Assembly (NCBI GenBank): GCA_032718565.1
Contig: JAVGVS010000162.1
Span: forward strand, 62,001 to 126,000
Length of the DNA: 64,000 nucleotides
DNA from: Distichodus sexfasciatus
Taxonomy: Eukaryota > Chordata > Actinopteri > Characiformes > Distichodontidae
Reading direction: 5' to 3'
Shown: positions 1 to 9,614 of the stretch, one piece after another
Numbering within the stretch: the first letter of the stretch is position 1
Layout: each line of letters opens with the position of its first letter
The notes under the pieces: generated by a model
Told to the model about the DNA's origin: nothing
What the model saw: the letters and a program-made list of their open reading frames with translations, nothing else
The model's database searches: none
Position numbers and translations under genes: made by a program

Positions 1-975
1 TTAAAACTGCCACTGAGTGCAGCCCCTAAAGATGCTCAAAAATCGTTATCTAAGGCAAGTGTGGGTGTGTTATTGGGAGTGGACCTCTCCAAGGGCTCTG
101 ATGGTTATCATCTCCGTTATACATGCTGTCAGCCTTTATGCTTCAGTGCGTGTACTGAGACTCCTTCGATTTCTCGTTTTACTTCTGGGTGATCTAAACC
201 ATATTAATCAGGCGTTTGGTTTTGGAAACCCAAATTGAAACATGGATTTTTGGGGGGCGGTGAATTGAATTCATACTTGCTTGTTAGATTGCAGTGCTCC
301 TCAGGGATGGGCCATATTTCTACTGATTGTCATTTTTCTCCACTTGAGCGCGGTTATGATATTTGCAGGTGTTATTGAACATTATTATACCTGTGTACTT
401 TTCTCTATTTGACTGCCGTCATTATATTTAATAAACTGCCTGGTTAGAATTCTCATAATCTCATATTCAACTGCTGCAGATCATACGCACATTCAATGCA
501 AAAAGAGCATTCCAGGACCAAAATTCTAGCTTAAATTCTGCATGGAACTATATTGTCTCTTTGGCTCCCCACGGCTTTGAAAAAACAATGTAAGTAAAAG
601 GCTATTTTATTTAAATACTTTTATTTAAATGTTATTTAGTTAGTTTTATTAATATAATGGTTGTTAATTTTAAAGACTAAGGTGATCTTGTAGCATTAAA
701 ATGAAACATTGTAATATTTTAATGATCAGAATTTGTGTCACAGCTCTGTATTGAGTGATTGGAGTTGGTGAAATCTACAAAGTGGAGTTTTCCTGCTAGT
801 TTTGTGGCAGCACAGGAGCACGGGAAGCCATTCATAGATGGGAAACATGTAGAAGAATTGTTTATATCAGAACATCCATTCTCGGACTTCAAGAACATGA
901 GGGAAATTGTTCAGAAAATGGGTTTGGGTTAGGGTCAAATTGAGTTTGTGGCTTCAGAAGGATTTTACTTTGTAG
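1..975. other. Upstream intergenic sequence, no gene recognised
   Basis: AT-rich sequence without a convincing exon on either strand. A 73-codon open frame near the left edge matches nothing I recognise. AATAAA-like strings occur near 430 but no gene end can be tied to them. I looked here for the alternative first exon of the KCC2a isoform and found none. Confidence 0.5.
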
Positions 976-1238
976 GTGAGTGAGTGAGCGAGCAATTAGT
1001 TGTCATTGTGAACACACCACAGCACAGCACAGCACACAGTGCACCACAACCAAATGTGAGCACTGCGTTTAACCCATCCGTGAAGGAGCAGCGGGCAGCT
1101 AACAAGTGCCCGGGGAGCAGTGCTTGGGGACGGTACCTTGCTCATGAGTACCTCAGTGATAACTTTTACCGGCCCTGGATTCCAACCTGCGACCTTCTGA
1201 TCTTGGGGCGAACGCCCTACCGTTACACCACCAGTGGG
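976..1238 (-). repeat. tRNA-derived SINE (family A), antisense copy
   Basis: Read on the minus strand, this copy has a tRNA-like head (A-box-like TGGTGTAACGG, degenerate B box). A body follows with the shared strings GGTACTCATGAGCAAGGTAC and AGCTGCCC, then the tail GTGGTGCACTGTGTGCTGTG and a GACAA/TCACTCACTT end. The same roughly 260-bp unit recurs eight more times in this window in both orientations, which shows it is a dispersed retroposon and not a tRNA gene. Confidence 0.88.
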
Positions 1239-1244
1239 AAACGG

Positions 1245-1715
1245 CTCTTTTAATGCAGAAGGTTGCCGACCCCTACCATAGGGGGAGTTCTTTGGTTCTA
1301 CAACGACCCTTTTACCCGTTGGTTCTTTGTAGAGCCATTTATCAAGAAGTGATCATGAAGAATTTGGTGTATCTTTGTAGCTGTGTTCATTATGTGTTCA
1401 AATGTAGTGTTTGGTAAAACTTAGCTGTGTCAAGTGATCCGTTACTTTATATAAATTGCACATTAACAGCTGATCTCTCTAAAAGACTGTGGCGGATAGC
1501 GTTTGTACCATAACTGTAATTTCTACACACAGCCACAAGTAAATCAGTAGGGTCAGCAGTCATTAAGGTCATACTTTAACATCAAACATTCTTCAAAGCA
1601 CTGAAAAGGATGCTTAAAGAACTCTCATTTTGCATTCAAATCTCCAAAGAAGCTTAAACTGCAAAAGAGGTTCTCCAGGGCACTAATGAAGAACCACTTT
1701 TTCTTGACAGTAAAG
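1245..1715. repeat. Probable interspersed repeat with GGTTCTTT / AAGAACC ends
   Basis: The left part carries GTTCTTTGGTTCTAC and GGTTCTTTGTAGAGCC. The right part carries AAAGAACTC and GAAGAACCACTTTTTC, so the ends are roughly inverted. It resembles a short non-autonomous element common in fish. Borders are approximate and no target duplication was found. Confidence 0.35.
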
Positions 1716-1799
1716 TTTACCTTGATTTTGACTTTGATTTTGACCACAGCTTTGTTGCTGTTATTGGGATTACTTTGGGCTTTGGGCATGTGCTAGTGG

Positions 1800-1995
1800 T
1801 GTTGGTGGCCTAGTGGTAGGACACTCGCCTTTGGACCAAGAGGTTGTGGGGTCGTATTTTGACCTCTGGCGTTACCAACACTGGGTCCCTGAGCAAGACC
1901 CTTAACCCTAAGTTGCTCTCAGGGGAACTGTCCCTCAAATTAGGAAATGTAAGTCGCTCTGGATAAGAGTGTCTGTTAATGCTGTAAATGTAAAT
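1800..1995 (+). repeat. tRNA-derived SINE (family B, GGATAAGAGTGTCTG tail)
   Basis: The head TTGGTGGCCTAGTGGTAGGA is tRNA-like. The body contains CCCTGAGCAAGACCCTTAACC. The 3' end GTCGCTCTGGATAAGAGTGT, followed by TAATGCTGTAAATGTAAATG, is the tail widely shared by fish SINEs. Related copies or tails occur at about 24.0, 31.7, 33.8, 36.4, 52.4, 52.8 and 54.0 kb. Confidence 0.85.
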
Positions 1996-1999
1996 GATG

Positions 2000-2177
2000 T
2001 CCGATTTTATTGCAGCATCACTGATACGAAGTTTTCATCTTAAGTGCCAGATTGATAGCGAATATTGAGGAGTTCCTTAGTGTAGTGAAATTTGGGCTAA
2101 AATCAATTTTGAAGTTGATAATTGCACAGTAGCTGTGTTTTCTTAGAAAATATTTCAATGTGTTCCCTCTCTCTCTC

Positions 2178-2212
<35 letters not shown>

Positions 2213-2600
2213 GCTTCTGTGCTGAATACTGATCATATTGATTGTGTTCTTCAAAACAAATCTCAGATGCTAGGTGCAGTGTTATTATCAGACAAAAGCT
2301 GTGTGAGCAGGAGCTGTTATTACCAAACCACCATGCAGATAGGAAACAAGGGGAGAGAGCGAGCGAGAGAGAGAGAGAGCATAATAGAACCTTCTGACAA
2401 ACATCAGCTGCGATGAGATGAAGAAACCGTCTCTTCCACCTCCTTAGACCTTGCTCTCTTTGTGCTCTCCCGCTCGCCGCCTCTCTCGCATGCTCTCCCT
2501 CTCCCTCGTCACTCTGAGTTGCTGAGGGGAAAGCCATGGTGAAGCCCACTGAATACACAATCACTACTGACTCCAGGACTACTGATTACAGTGCAGTCCG
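2000..2600. other. Upstream flank with a (CT)n microsatellite
   Basis: No gene seen. A pure CT/TC tract lies at about 2166-2209, with GAGAGA-rich sequence near 2350-2380 and CTCTC-rich sequence near 2450-2510. Open frames here are low-complexity shadows of the dinucleotide runs. The stretch leads into the putative promoter of the KCC2 gene. Confidence 0.5.
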
Positions 2601-2793
2601 CCAGTACTCTCAGTGAACGTGAAAGAGCGTGTGTGTGTGTGTGTGCGTGTGTCTAGCCCTGCGTGAGCGGATGAGCGAGCGAGTGAGAAAGAGAGAGCGA
2701 GCGTTCCATCATCCAACTCCTGCAGCTCTTGCTCTCCGTGATACCCTCCTCCTTCTACTCCTCCTCCTCCTCCTCCTCTTCTGGTAGAGAGAC

Positions 2794-2833
<40 letters not shown>

Positions 2834-2916
2834 TCACACCACAGCTATAGAAAGAGAGAGAGGAGACCAGAAGAAGAAGAAGAAGAAGAGCTAGAGCGGA
2901 GTGTGGGGGGGAAGCC

Positions 2917-2953
<37 letters not shown>

Positions 2954-3165
2954 ATCGTGCCGTTCCTCTTCTCAGCTCCGCTCCGGCACAGAAAGCAAGG
3001 ACAGGAGGCAAATTTGTCCATCCTTCCCCTCTGTCTTGCGTTGCTTGTTTTTGGGTGGGAGTGTGGTTTTTCCGCCCCCCACCCCCACCCACCACCACCA
3101 CCACCACAACACACAGAGGACAGTTGACTGAGCTCCAGGGTAACAAGCAGAAGCGGAGATCTAGG
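2600..3165 (+). promoter_or_regulatory. slc12a5: Putative promoter and 5' leader of slc12a5 with GA/CT tracts
   Basis: This 565-bp stretch precedes the start codon and must hold the 5' UTR and probably the core promoter. No TATA box is obvious and the transcription start cannot be placed by eye. It is built of strand-alternating simple tracts: (TCC)n at 2757-2779, (GA)n at 2801-2831, (GAA)n at 2868-2890, (TC)n at 2920-2949 and (CCA)n near 3087-3107. GA-rich promoters are common, but function here is inference from position only. The last 380 bases before 3166 contain no ATG. Confidence 0.5.
2671..2787 (+). other. Possible upstream ORF in the leader (38 codons)
   Basis: An ATG at 2671 opens a short frame that runs through the (TCC)n tract, encoding a leucine run, and stops with TAG at 2785-2787, well before the KCC2 start at 3166. 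It matters only if transcription starts upstream of 2671, which the sequence does not show. No later ATG occurs before 3166. Confidence 0.3.
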
Positions 3166-3220
3166 ATGCTCAACAACCTGACCGAATGTGAGGAGGGAGA
3201 GGGGGGAGCGAACAGCCAGG
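3166..3220 (+). CDS. slc12a5: slc12a5 (KCC2) coding exon 1, KCC2b-type N-terminus
   Basis: This exon encodes residues 1-18 plus the first base of codon 19: MLNNLTECEEGEGGANSQ. That closely matches the start of vertebrate KCC2b (MLNNLT, then an acidic Glu/Gly run). KCC2 is the neuron-specific K-Cl symporter (SLC12 family) that lowers internal chloride so that GABA and glycine inhibit. The start ATG has A at -3 and is the first ATG after 2671. The exon ends at CAGG|GTGAGT, an excellent donor, in phase 1. The next coding exon is 42.4 kb away, and its first two bases complete a glycine codon. The peptide has no transmembrane part and lies in the cytosol. The match to KCC2 and not to KCC1, KCC3 or KCC4 is clear in this isoform-specific peptide. 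Confidence 0.93.
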
Positions 3221-4411
3221 GTGAGTGGTGGAATCTCTCTCTCTTACTCTCTCTCTAATACACACAGATACATGCACGCAGACGGACACGCAACCATTTA
3301 GAGACTTGTACATGTGATGCATCCACATATCCAGCCATTTGCATCCTTTGCATGCATGACAAACCCCACGCTTGGCGAGTAGACACGCACATACTCACTG
3401 AAATGGTCAGATGAGAAGGATGAGGGAGAGATGGAGCACGGGAGAGCAGGAGTGTACTGTGCTGTCATTGCCTGCATCGGGTCCTCTCTCCCCTCTTTAC
3501 TGCATGACTGTCGTGACTAGAATAGTAATTGGCTTTTCTGTGTGTGTGTGAGTGTGTGCGTGTGATCGTGCGTATGTGCATGCTCGCATATCAGGCTATC
3601 ACCCGTCACACACTTCAGAGAGCTGCCGCTGATGGCGTCTCGCGTCGCCGAGTCACGTCTAAAAAGCGGGCGCCGTTTAGCTTTGTGCCCCGCTGTGTTT
3701 GATGAAGGGGCAGATGCCAGTTTGGGGCCGTCTCTCTCCTCCCCGCTCTCCCTCTCCACCTGGCTCTTTAGGGCTAGCGCTGAAACCGACCTGTCTTTGG
3801 GTTGCCAAATACCCTCCCTCAGATGTATCCGGTAAATCTCAACAGCCTGTGACGCTGCGCAATTTTGCGCAATTTTGCAACATTGCCAATGTAGGGAATG
3901 GATATTCATGTTGGGTGAAAATACCTGATGATTTTGTTGGAAGGGATGAGGGAATGTAATACAGTTGAATGTAACACAAGTGAAGGTTCTCGCTTTACCT
4001 GCAGATCTCATCGAGGATGCACACCCCTACACGCCTGATAAATTATACTCGCACGTCATGAGTAATCTGATTTGCCCTAAGTTAAATGTGTTAGGGGTGG
4101 GGGCGGTCTCTGGTGTATTGGAAATGATTTTTTCCTTTTAATAACTTTGTCTTTTCGTTTCTTTCAGTATTGTGCTTTTGCATTCGTACGCCCCGTTTTG
4201 GCGTTCAGGTGCCGACGTCACCTCAAAAATGACGAAAAAAAATGGCGCGCCGATGTCCAGCAAATTACGAATTTACTTGCATCTCAATCGAGAACTTTTC
4301 ACTCCTGCCTCACAGCTTTCAAATGTGTTGCTGCCAAAAAAAAACAAAGTTACCACTTTACCTTAATGTCCAAACAAAACAGCAAAAGAACGGCGATTAA
4401 AGCTGCACTTT
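3221..4411. other. Repeat-poor, partly CpG-rich start of intron 1
   Basis: No interspersed repeat was recognised. A TG run lies near 3539-3564. The part 3620-3720 is rich in CpG (for example GCGTCTCGCGTCGCCG) and contains CACGTC and GGGCGCCG strings. A second CpG-containing part lies near 4190-4260. The position just inside the gene and the lack of repeats suggest regulatory sequence, but this is inference. Confidence 0.4.
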
Positions 4412-4432
4412 GTCCCTCTCCGTGGTGCTGAA
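4412..4432 (-). promoter_or_regulatory. RE1/NRSE motif 1 (REST silencer site), intron 1
   Basis: On the minus strand this 21-bp site begins TTCAGCACCACGGA and continues GAGGGAC. By my count it agrees with the canonical RE1 (TTCAGCACCACGGACAG, then CGCC) at 18 of 21 positions, including the whole left half-site. REST/NRSF binds such sites to silence neuronal genes outside neurons. Mammalian KCC2 is known to have an NRSE in intron 1. This one is 1.2 kb past exon 1. Confidence 0.82.
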
Positions 4433-4449
4433 AGCAGTCGGTCTTGGTG

Positions 4450-4470
4450 GCCGCTGTCCGAGGTCCTGAT
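4450..4470 (-). promoter_or_regulatory. RE1/NRSE motif 2, in tandem with motif 1
   Basis: On the minus strand it reads ATCAGGACCTCGGACAGCGG followed by C, agreeing with the canonical RE1 at 17 of 21 positions. The right half-site CGGACAGCG is perfect. The left half has G for C at the sixth base. It has the same orientation as motif 1, with 17 bases between them (38 bases start to start). Function is inferred from motif and context. Confidence 0.7.
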
Positions 4471-4550
4471 TTATCCTCCTCATCTCACGCTGAGTAACAG
4501 CCTGGCAGGATTATCAGGAGATTTGGGCCGCCCTGCTCCACCAAGATGAA

Positions 4551-4640
4551 AGGCATCCGTCTCCAGATGCAATTGCCTTCTTCCACGTTTGCATATTCAT
4601 GAGAAGCACTTTGATTATGCAATTTTGTTAATTATTGGAT
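4551..4640 (+). promoter_or_regulatory. Candidate conserved non-coding block, homeodomain/POU-like words
   Basis: AT-rich sequence just downstream of the RE1 pair, free of recognisable repeats. It contains TTTGCATATTCATGAG and ATTATGCAATTTTGTTAATT, which resemble octamer and homeodomain sites. Whether it is conserved cannot be tested here. Confidence 0.3.
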
Positions 4641-4774
4641 GAGTCCATTGCTCAGTCAAACTGTAGGCAAAAATGGCTTTAAAAAAAAAAAGAATTAAGC
4701 AAGCAGTGGCCTGGATGTGAACAGACTCATGCCTGTAGGCCACATGCAAACTCAAGCTACGCAATTTGAGCACA

Positions 4775-5310
4775 ATCTCATATATCGATATGTCATCTTA
4801 TATCGCGGTAATGATATACTGTATATGACAATATAGTACATTTTCTGTAAATTTAGCTCTAAAAAACACGCTCTGATATACACACTTTTTAAAGCTTTTG
4901 CAACATTCAAAACTTGTGGTCAAACGCCACTTTTTATGCTGTAAAATCACTGGAAAAGGTGGTGCTTTTTACACCGCTCTAGTGTAAAGGTTCCTTTAAG
5001 GTGAATTGTGGCACTTTCTGTGGTCCTGAGCATCTGAGCACGTGCGTGTTGGCAGAGTTGAGCGTGCAAAAGCACACGATTTTACTGCAAAAGTTGATCT
5101 GTGTGCTCGGAATATACTGCCATAGTATACTCTCTGCCAAAATCCATGTGGCGCTGTGGTGGCTACTGTGAACCCTCATCCAAACAGTGATAAAATACTG
5201 CCATAAACAGTGTATTTTGGCGACGCCACAAAATAAATGGTAGTGTAATATGAAATGATAGACGTTTTAATTTCATCATCTGATACGTGTCGTCATATTG
5301 CACAGCCTTA
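4775..5310. mobile_element. Non-autonomous DNA transposon relic (hAT-like, TATATCG end)
   Basis: The left part has repeated ATATCGATATGTC and TATATCGCGG strings and the right end reads CATATTGCACAGCCTTA. This is the pattern of fish hAT-type elements whose ends read GGCTGTGCAATATGACG. No transposase frame remains. Borders are approximate. Confidence 0.4.
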
Positions 5311-5647
5311 ATGTAATCACACAATCAGAGAAAAGTGAGAACTGCATTTGATCTTGTTGGTGCACTAGTTAAGCAATCAAACACCTCTGTTATGAGATGA
5401 TGCAGGAAGGGTTTATGACATCACATCGAGCGTGTTCATGAGCTGAGCGTTCACACCTGAATGACCTAAACTCTCCAGACTCGAATAATCATACTGGGGT
5501 CTCATTTTACTTCCAGTTGACATCTGGAGTTGACGTGTAATTCTACATGGGATATGAGATGTAATTGCTCACGCAGTCATTTATGGACATACTGTTATGA
5601 CCAATCGTCTTAAATAAGGACCAGGTCTAGCAGTCGTGTTGCTTTTG

Positions 5648-5902
5648 AAAGTGAAAGTGAGTGATTGTCATCGTGAACACACCACAGCACAGCACACAGT
5701 GCACTACAACCAAATGTGACCTCTGCATTTGACCCATCCGTAAAGGAGCAGTGGGCAGCTAACAAGCGCCCAGGGAGCAGTGCTTGGAGATGGTACCTTG
5801 CTCATGAGTACCTCAGTGGTAACTTTTTCCGGCCCCGGATTCGGACCGGCGACCTTCTGATCATGGGGCGAACAACCTACCGTTACGTCACCAACTGCCC
5901 CA
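5648..5902 (-). repeat. tRNA-derived SINE (family A), antisense copy
   Basis: Same unit as at 976-1238. It runs from the TCACT-type tail at 5648 to the tRNA-like head near 5902 (minus strand TTGGTGACGTAACGGTAGG). The short open frames across it are shadows of the repeat. Confidence 0.88.
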
Positions 5903-6083
5903 TTTTGCCCCAAAGTGATAGGAATTAGTTGGATGACCTCCGAAGAGTCACATTTTTTTCCTCTTTGAGTAAAACTGTCATGAGAAGTTATGTTGCGGTG
6001 AAACTGGATGAACCAAATAAATATTGCATTATACTTTACACTTCAATTATGTATTTGCTGGATGTAAATATACAATACTCGTC

Positions 6084-6087
<4 letters not shown>

Positions 6088-6124
<37 letters not shown>

Positions 6125-6145
6125 CCTGTCTTTCTCTCTCTTCAC
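6088..6145. repeat. (TC)n microsatellite
   Basis: A CT/TC run with few interruptions (CTTTCTCTCTCCCTGTC in its right part). It lies in otherwise unremarkable intron sequence (5903-7209), where (CA)n near 6494 and a TTG-rich run near 6592-6623 are the only other simple tracts seen. Confidence 0.85.
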
Positions 6146-7209
6146 TTGGTGCTGCTAAAGGCTTTTAATGATTGGTTCATTTCAGCTGCCTGAACCACAT
6201 TGTAAAAGTGCCCTTGAGAATCCTCTCCATTTAGGCATTTTGCCCCCTCTCTGTTGAATAAACTACAGTGCTTTTGTCAAAGTACTGGGAGAACTCGGGA
6301 TTCAGCTTGAGTCCTCCAGGAAGTGGCTCATTTGTGATGAACGCTTAAATAAATGTCTAAATAAACTGCCATGTTTATTGTGGCTTTATAGCAGTATGTG
6401 TATTTATCTAGTGAATTGTCGTGAGCATGGTCTCTGTAAAAATAATGAAGTGGTCAGCCGGGGTTAGGAATGGGGGAATTGAACACCTGTGACACACACA
6501 CACACACAACCTGTCAAAGTGTAATGGTGATTAAAGAGATGTGATTAGCTGCAATCTTAGCCCTGCCTATTCAGCTTTCTTTCATCCAGTGTTGTTGTTG
6601 TTGTCGTTGTTGTTATTGTTGTTCGGACTGACATTTTTACACTCGCATCCAATCACAGCATCTGGTAATTGGTTTTCGGTGAAGAAAAAACAAAAGAGTT
6701 GCTCAGATTAAAAGATCAGTGGCTCTGTTGTAAAGGCAATACAGATGAACAGTAATTTCAAGGTAATTACGTCAACGAAAGAAAGCAAGGCACAAAGGAG
6801 CCCATTCGCACATGGTTCATTCTGAAGTGGCTCACTGAAGAAGGTTGTAATTAGTAAAATGACAAATGTTTTTTTTCCTCAGAAGGTTACATTACGTGTA
6901 GTGCTCTCTCTCTTCATCTTGCCTGAGGCTACGGGGAAAAAAAAAGATCGCTTCCATGATGTGCTTTTTTGGCACAAAAACTGTTCATTTGTCAAATAAT
7001 TTGATTACAAAAGTAGTCGAGACGATTTAACTTGAACTGAAGCTTTGTTTAATTCATTTCATGCTCCGCTCATGTTTCCCACGGACGCTTATTTGTGACG
7101 CACAACGTTTTCAGTGGGCCGGCAAAACTACTGTCGATGAGGCGAGACGGAGGAAATGGAAACGACTTCAAAGTAAAAAAGGCAAAGCATGTCCAGGGTC
7201 TGGGACTGT

Positions 7210-7965
7210 GGAATTGTGATCGCTAATAGAGATAAACGCTAGTAAAAATGTTACTGGTATTGGCCAGTTAGGAATATGAGTCGGTAATGATGGCTAGTTA
7301 TGATGTTCCTTACTTTAGCTCTAGAAAACAGAGCTCTTACTCACACACATGCACACACAAGTAGGCGTTTCAGATGGCACTGAAGTAAAAATGCAACAAA
7401 TGAGTTTAACTTTTCAAAAACGACGCACTCGTCACACATACCGTTAGACTACCACAAGACTGGGAACTTCATATTGATCCCTCTGTATGTGAAAGTATTT
7501 GTGGGTGATTCTGCGCACAGAAACCGAAGTAAATGCGTAAAAACACATAAATGATATATTTCGCGATGTAAACACACACACTGTATGTGTGAGCGCCCGC
7601 GACTCTCATGTGGAACACCATTACTCGCTAAAACACTACAGTTCAATCAAATCTTACAGACAAAACTCATATTCATTCATTCATTTATTCATTATCTGAA
7701 CCACTTAATCCCAACTGGGATCGCGGGAGACCGGAGCCTATCCTGGGAGCTTACGGAGGCAAGTCGCAGAACAACCCTGGGCAGGCGGCAACACACCGCA
7801 GGGCACAAAACTCATATTTTAGCTAATAAATAACAACAACCACCAGAGAGAACCAGAAAGGTAGTTCTCTCCCAGAAATCAAAATCAAAATAATTTATCC
7901 AATAACTCGATTCATCGATGAAAAATTCGTTAGAATACTCGATGACAAACTGAGTCTAAACTGAG
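7210..7965. mobile_element. hAT-like non-autonomous relic with nested retroposon
   Basis: The right end contains AACTCGATTCATCGATGAAA and ATTCGTTAGAATACTCGATG, the wording of a common fish hAT-like element end. The middle has TACAGTTCAATCAAATCTT and TATTTTAGCTAATAAATAAC, a module also found at 11.1-11.35 kb and 16.3-16.4 kb. A 132-bp retroposon is inserted in it. The left end is uncertain. Confidence 0.4.
7674..7805 (-). repeat. 5'-truncated retroposon with ATGA-type tail, 13-bp TSD
   Basis: Begins with the tail (ATTC)n on this strand, followed by CCACTTAATCCCAACTGGGA and AACCCTGGGCAGGCGGCAAC. It is flanked on both sides by CAAAACTCATATT (7661-7673 and 7806-7818), a perfect 13-bp target duplication. 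Tail repeat, truncation and duplication size fit target-primed retroposition (LINE 3' end or SINE). Confidence 0.8.
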
Positions 7966-8118
7966 TCACTCTGTCTTAACTTTGTGTGGCAATCACATGT
8001 GGAAAGGGTTAAAGAACAGGTTCATCTGAGTGTTTATGTGTATTAGGGCAGTGTTTAAGCGCTGTTGGCTGAATGGAACATCACCACAGAGACCACCAAG
8101 GCTAAAGTGATGTCAATA

Positions 8119-8120
<2 letters not shown>

Positions 8121-8151
<31 letters not shown>
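8121..8151. repeat. (TG)n microsatellite
   Basis: Near-pure TG run, read as CA on the other strand. The flanking 7966-8704 stretch shows no other recognised feature. Confidence 0.9.
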
Positions 8152-8152
<1 letters not shown>

Positions 8153-8704
8153 CACGCGAGTAGGTGGAGAGGGCTAATCTAAAGCTGAATAGAGCAGCAG
8201 AAATGAGAAGCAAAGAAAGAAACAGAAAGGACGAGTCTGTGAGTGGTCCTTCAGAGAGCCCGCGGGCCGGATGGTAAGATGAAGGAGAATAATGAAGTGG
8301 TCGTGACGGACGCCCAACGTGACGTGGCAGATTCTCCAACAATGGGCTGAGCCCGAGACCCTTCCCAAGCCGTCCACTTTACTGTTGATTTGATTTAGCG
8401 ACACAGTCGGACTGCTATAAATCAGATATTTTCAGCAGGGCGAGTCTGAAATGGAGAACTGTTCTTATTCACTGGATTAAAAGCATATTAATACTGTTCT
8501 CTGCTCTTTAGACAATAGTCTGATCTAAAGATGGATATCAGAAAGGACAATGCTGAAAACAAAATCAGAAACGAAAACAGATCGGCACAGCCTGCTCACA
8601 CACACGCTTTAATCCAAAATTGACTCCTGTCATTACAACAGCACTGTGTTAACATGCTATTAAAGTTAATTAGCAATTAATGAGTTAGCAAAAACACAAC
8701 GTTC

Positions 8705-9440
8705 TTTTGGACCCCTCTTGTAATTGTTCTGCTCCTCCTTTCAGGGTAAGTAATGAACGGTGTGCATCTTGGCATAGGCCGAAAAGCATAGTGATTGGCC
8801 TATCAATGGCGCTGTAGCAAAGGAAATTGCTAAAAATGCTACATAAATTTATGCAGTCTGATTCACCGAGGTGGTATTTGTACAGTGCCGCTATTTGAAT
8901 AATAGGGAGCGCTAAAAATGCTAAGTAAATTTATGCAGCCTAAACTGTATGCCGCACAACTTGGTCAATAAGTAGGGATGGTGTGCTGCTTAGCATTTAA
9001 TGAAAAGCGTAAAGTAGCATTTGTAGCGCCCCATAAATTGGTCCAGTCTGATCCACTGACTCCTTTTCCTCGACAGAACTCGAAACTCATTCATTCATTC
9101 ATTCACGATCCGAACCGCTTAATCCCAACTGGGGTAGGGGTAATAGGGGGGCGGGGAGCCCATCCCGGGAACTACGGGCGCATGCGGGGTCCAACCCTAG
9201 TGCAGGTGCCAACACATCCCAGGGTAAAACAATCAGAATTATGATATGGAATAAGTGAAATATGTTTTAACGCCTCTAACATGTCTGGATATGATTAACG
9301 TAGTCATGTGGTTTTATCCTATGCCATGAACGTCAGCATCAGCAGTGTGCGGGCGAACAGTGCGGACCCTTTTGTGCTGCTTTTTGCCACGTTTGCTTGG
9401 ACCCCACCGGTTGCCGCTTGCGGCTATGTTTTAGATGGTG
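8705..9440. mobile_element. Non-autonomous element with GGACCCC ends (copy 1)
   Basis: The left end has TTTTGGACCCCTCTTGTAAT and the right end GCTGCTTTTTGCCACGTTTG, then CTTGGACCCCACCGGTTGCC and GCTTGCGGCTATG. The right-end wording recurs at about 43.86 and 57.90 kb, so it is a dispersed fish family. A retroposon end (9088-9230) is inserted in it. Confidence 0.55.
9088..9230 (-). repeat. Retroposon 3' end with (ATTC)n tail
   Basis: Starts with CATTCATTCATTCATTCACG and continues CGAACCGCTTAATCCCAACT. This is the same family as 7674-7805, 35497-35775 and 41443-41714, here minus-oriented and 5'-truncated. Confidence 0.75.
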
Positions 9441-9583
9441 GTAAGTATCTAAAAAATGTTTGAAACTGGCTGTGTGGCCTACAGGCACATATAGAGGGGT
9501 AGTACATATTGTATTACAGAATTTGAGAGTAATTAGGCAATGAGTTGCTCTCTGGTGATGCTGTTGCAGTGAAAACGCCCACG

Positions 9584-9614
<31 letters not shown>

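Noticed and set aside
2970..3000. Upstream RE1-like site (TCTCAGCTCCGCTCCGGCACAG)
   Set aside because: Only about seven of nine left half-site bases match, and the right half needs an odd spacing. It is far weaker than the two sites at 4.4 kb.
2178..3176. Several open frames on both strands around the leader as possible coding exons
   Set aside because: They are made of Arg-Glu, Ser-Leu or Pro-His runs produced by (GA)n, (TC)n and (CCA)n tracts. The real coding start is at 3166.
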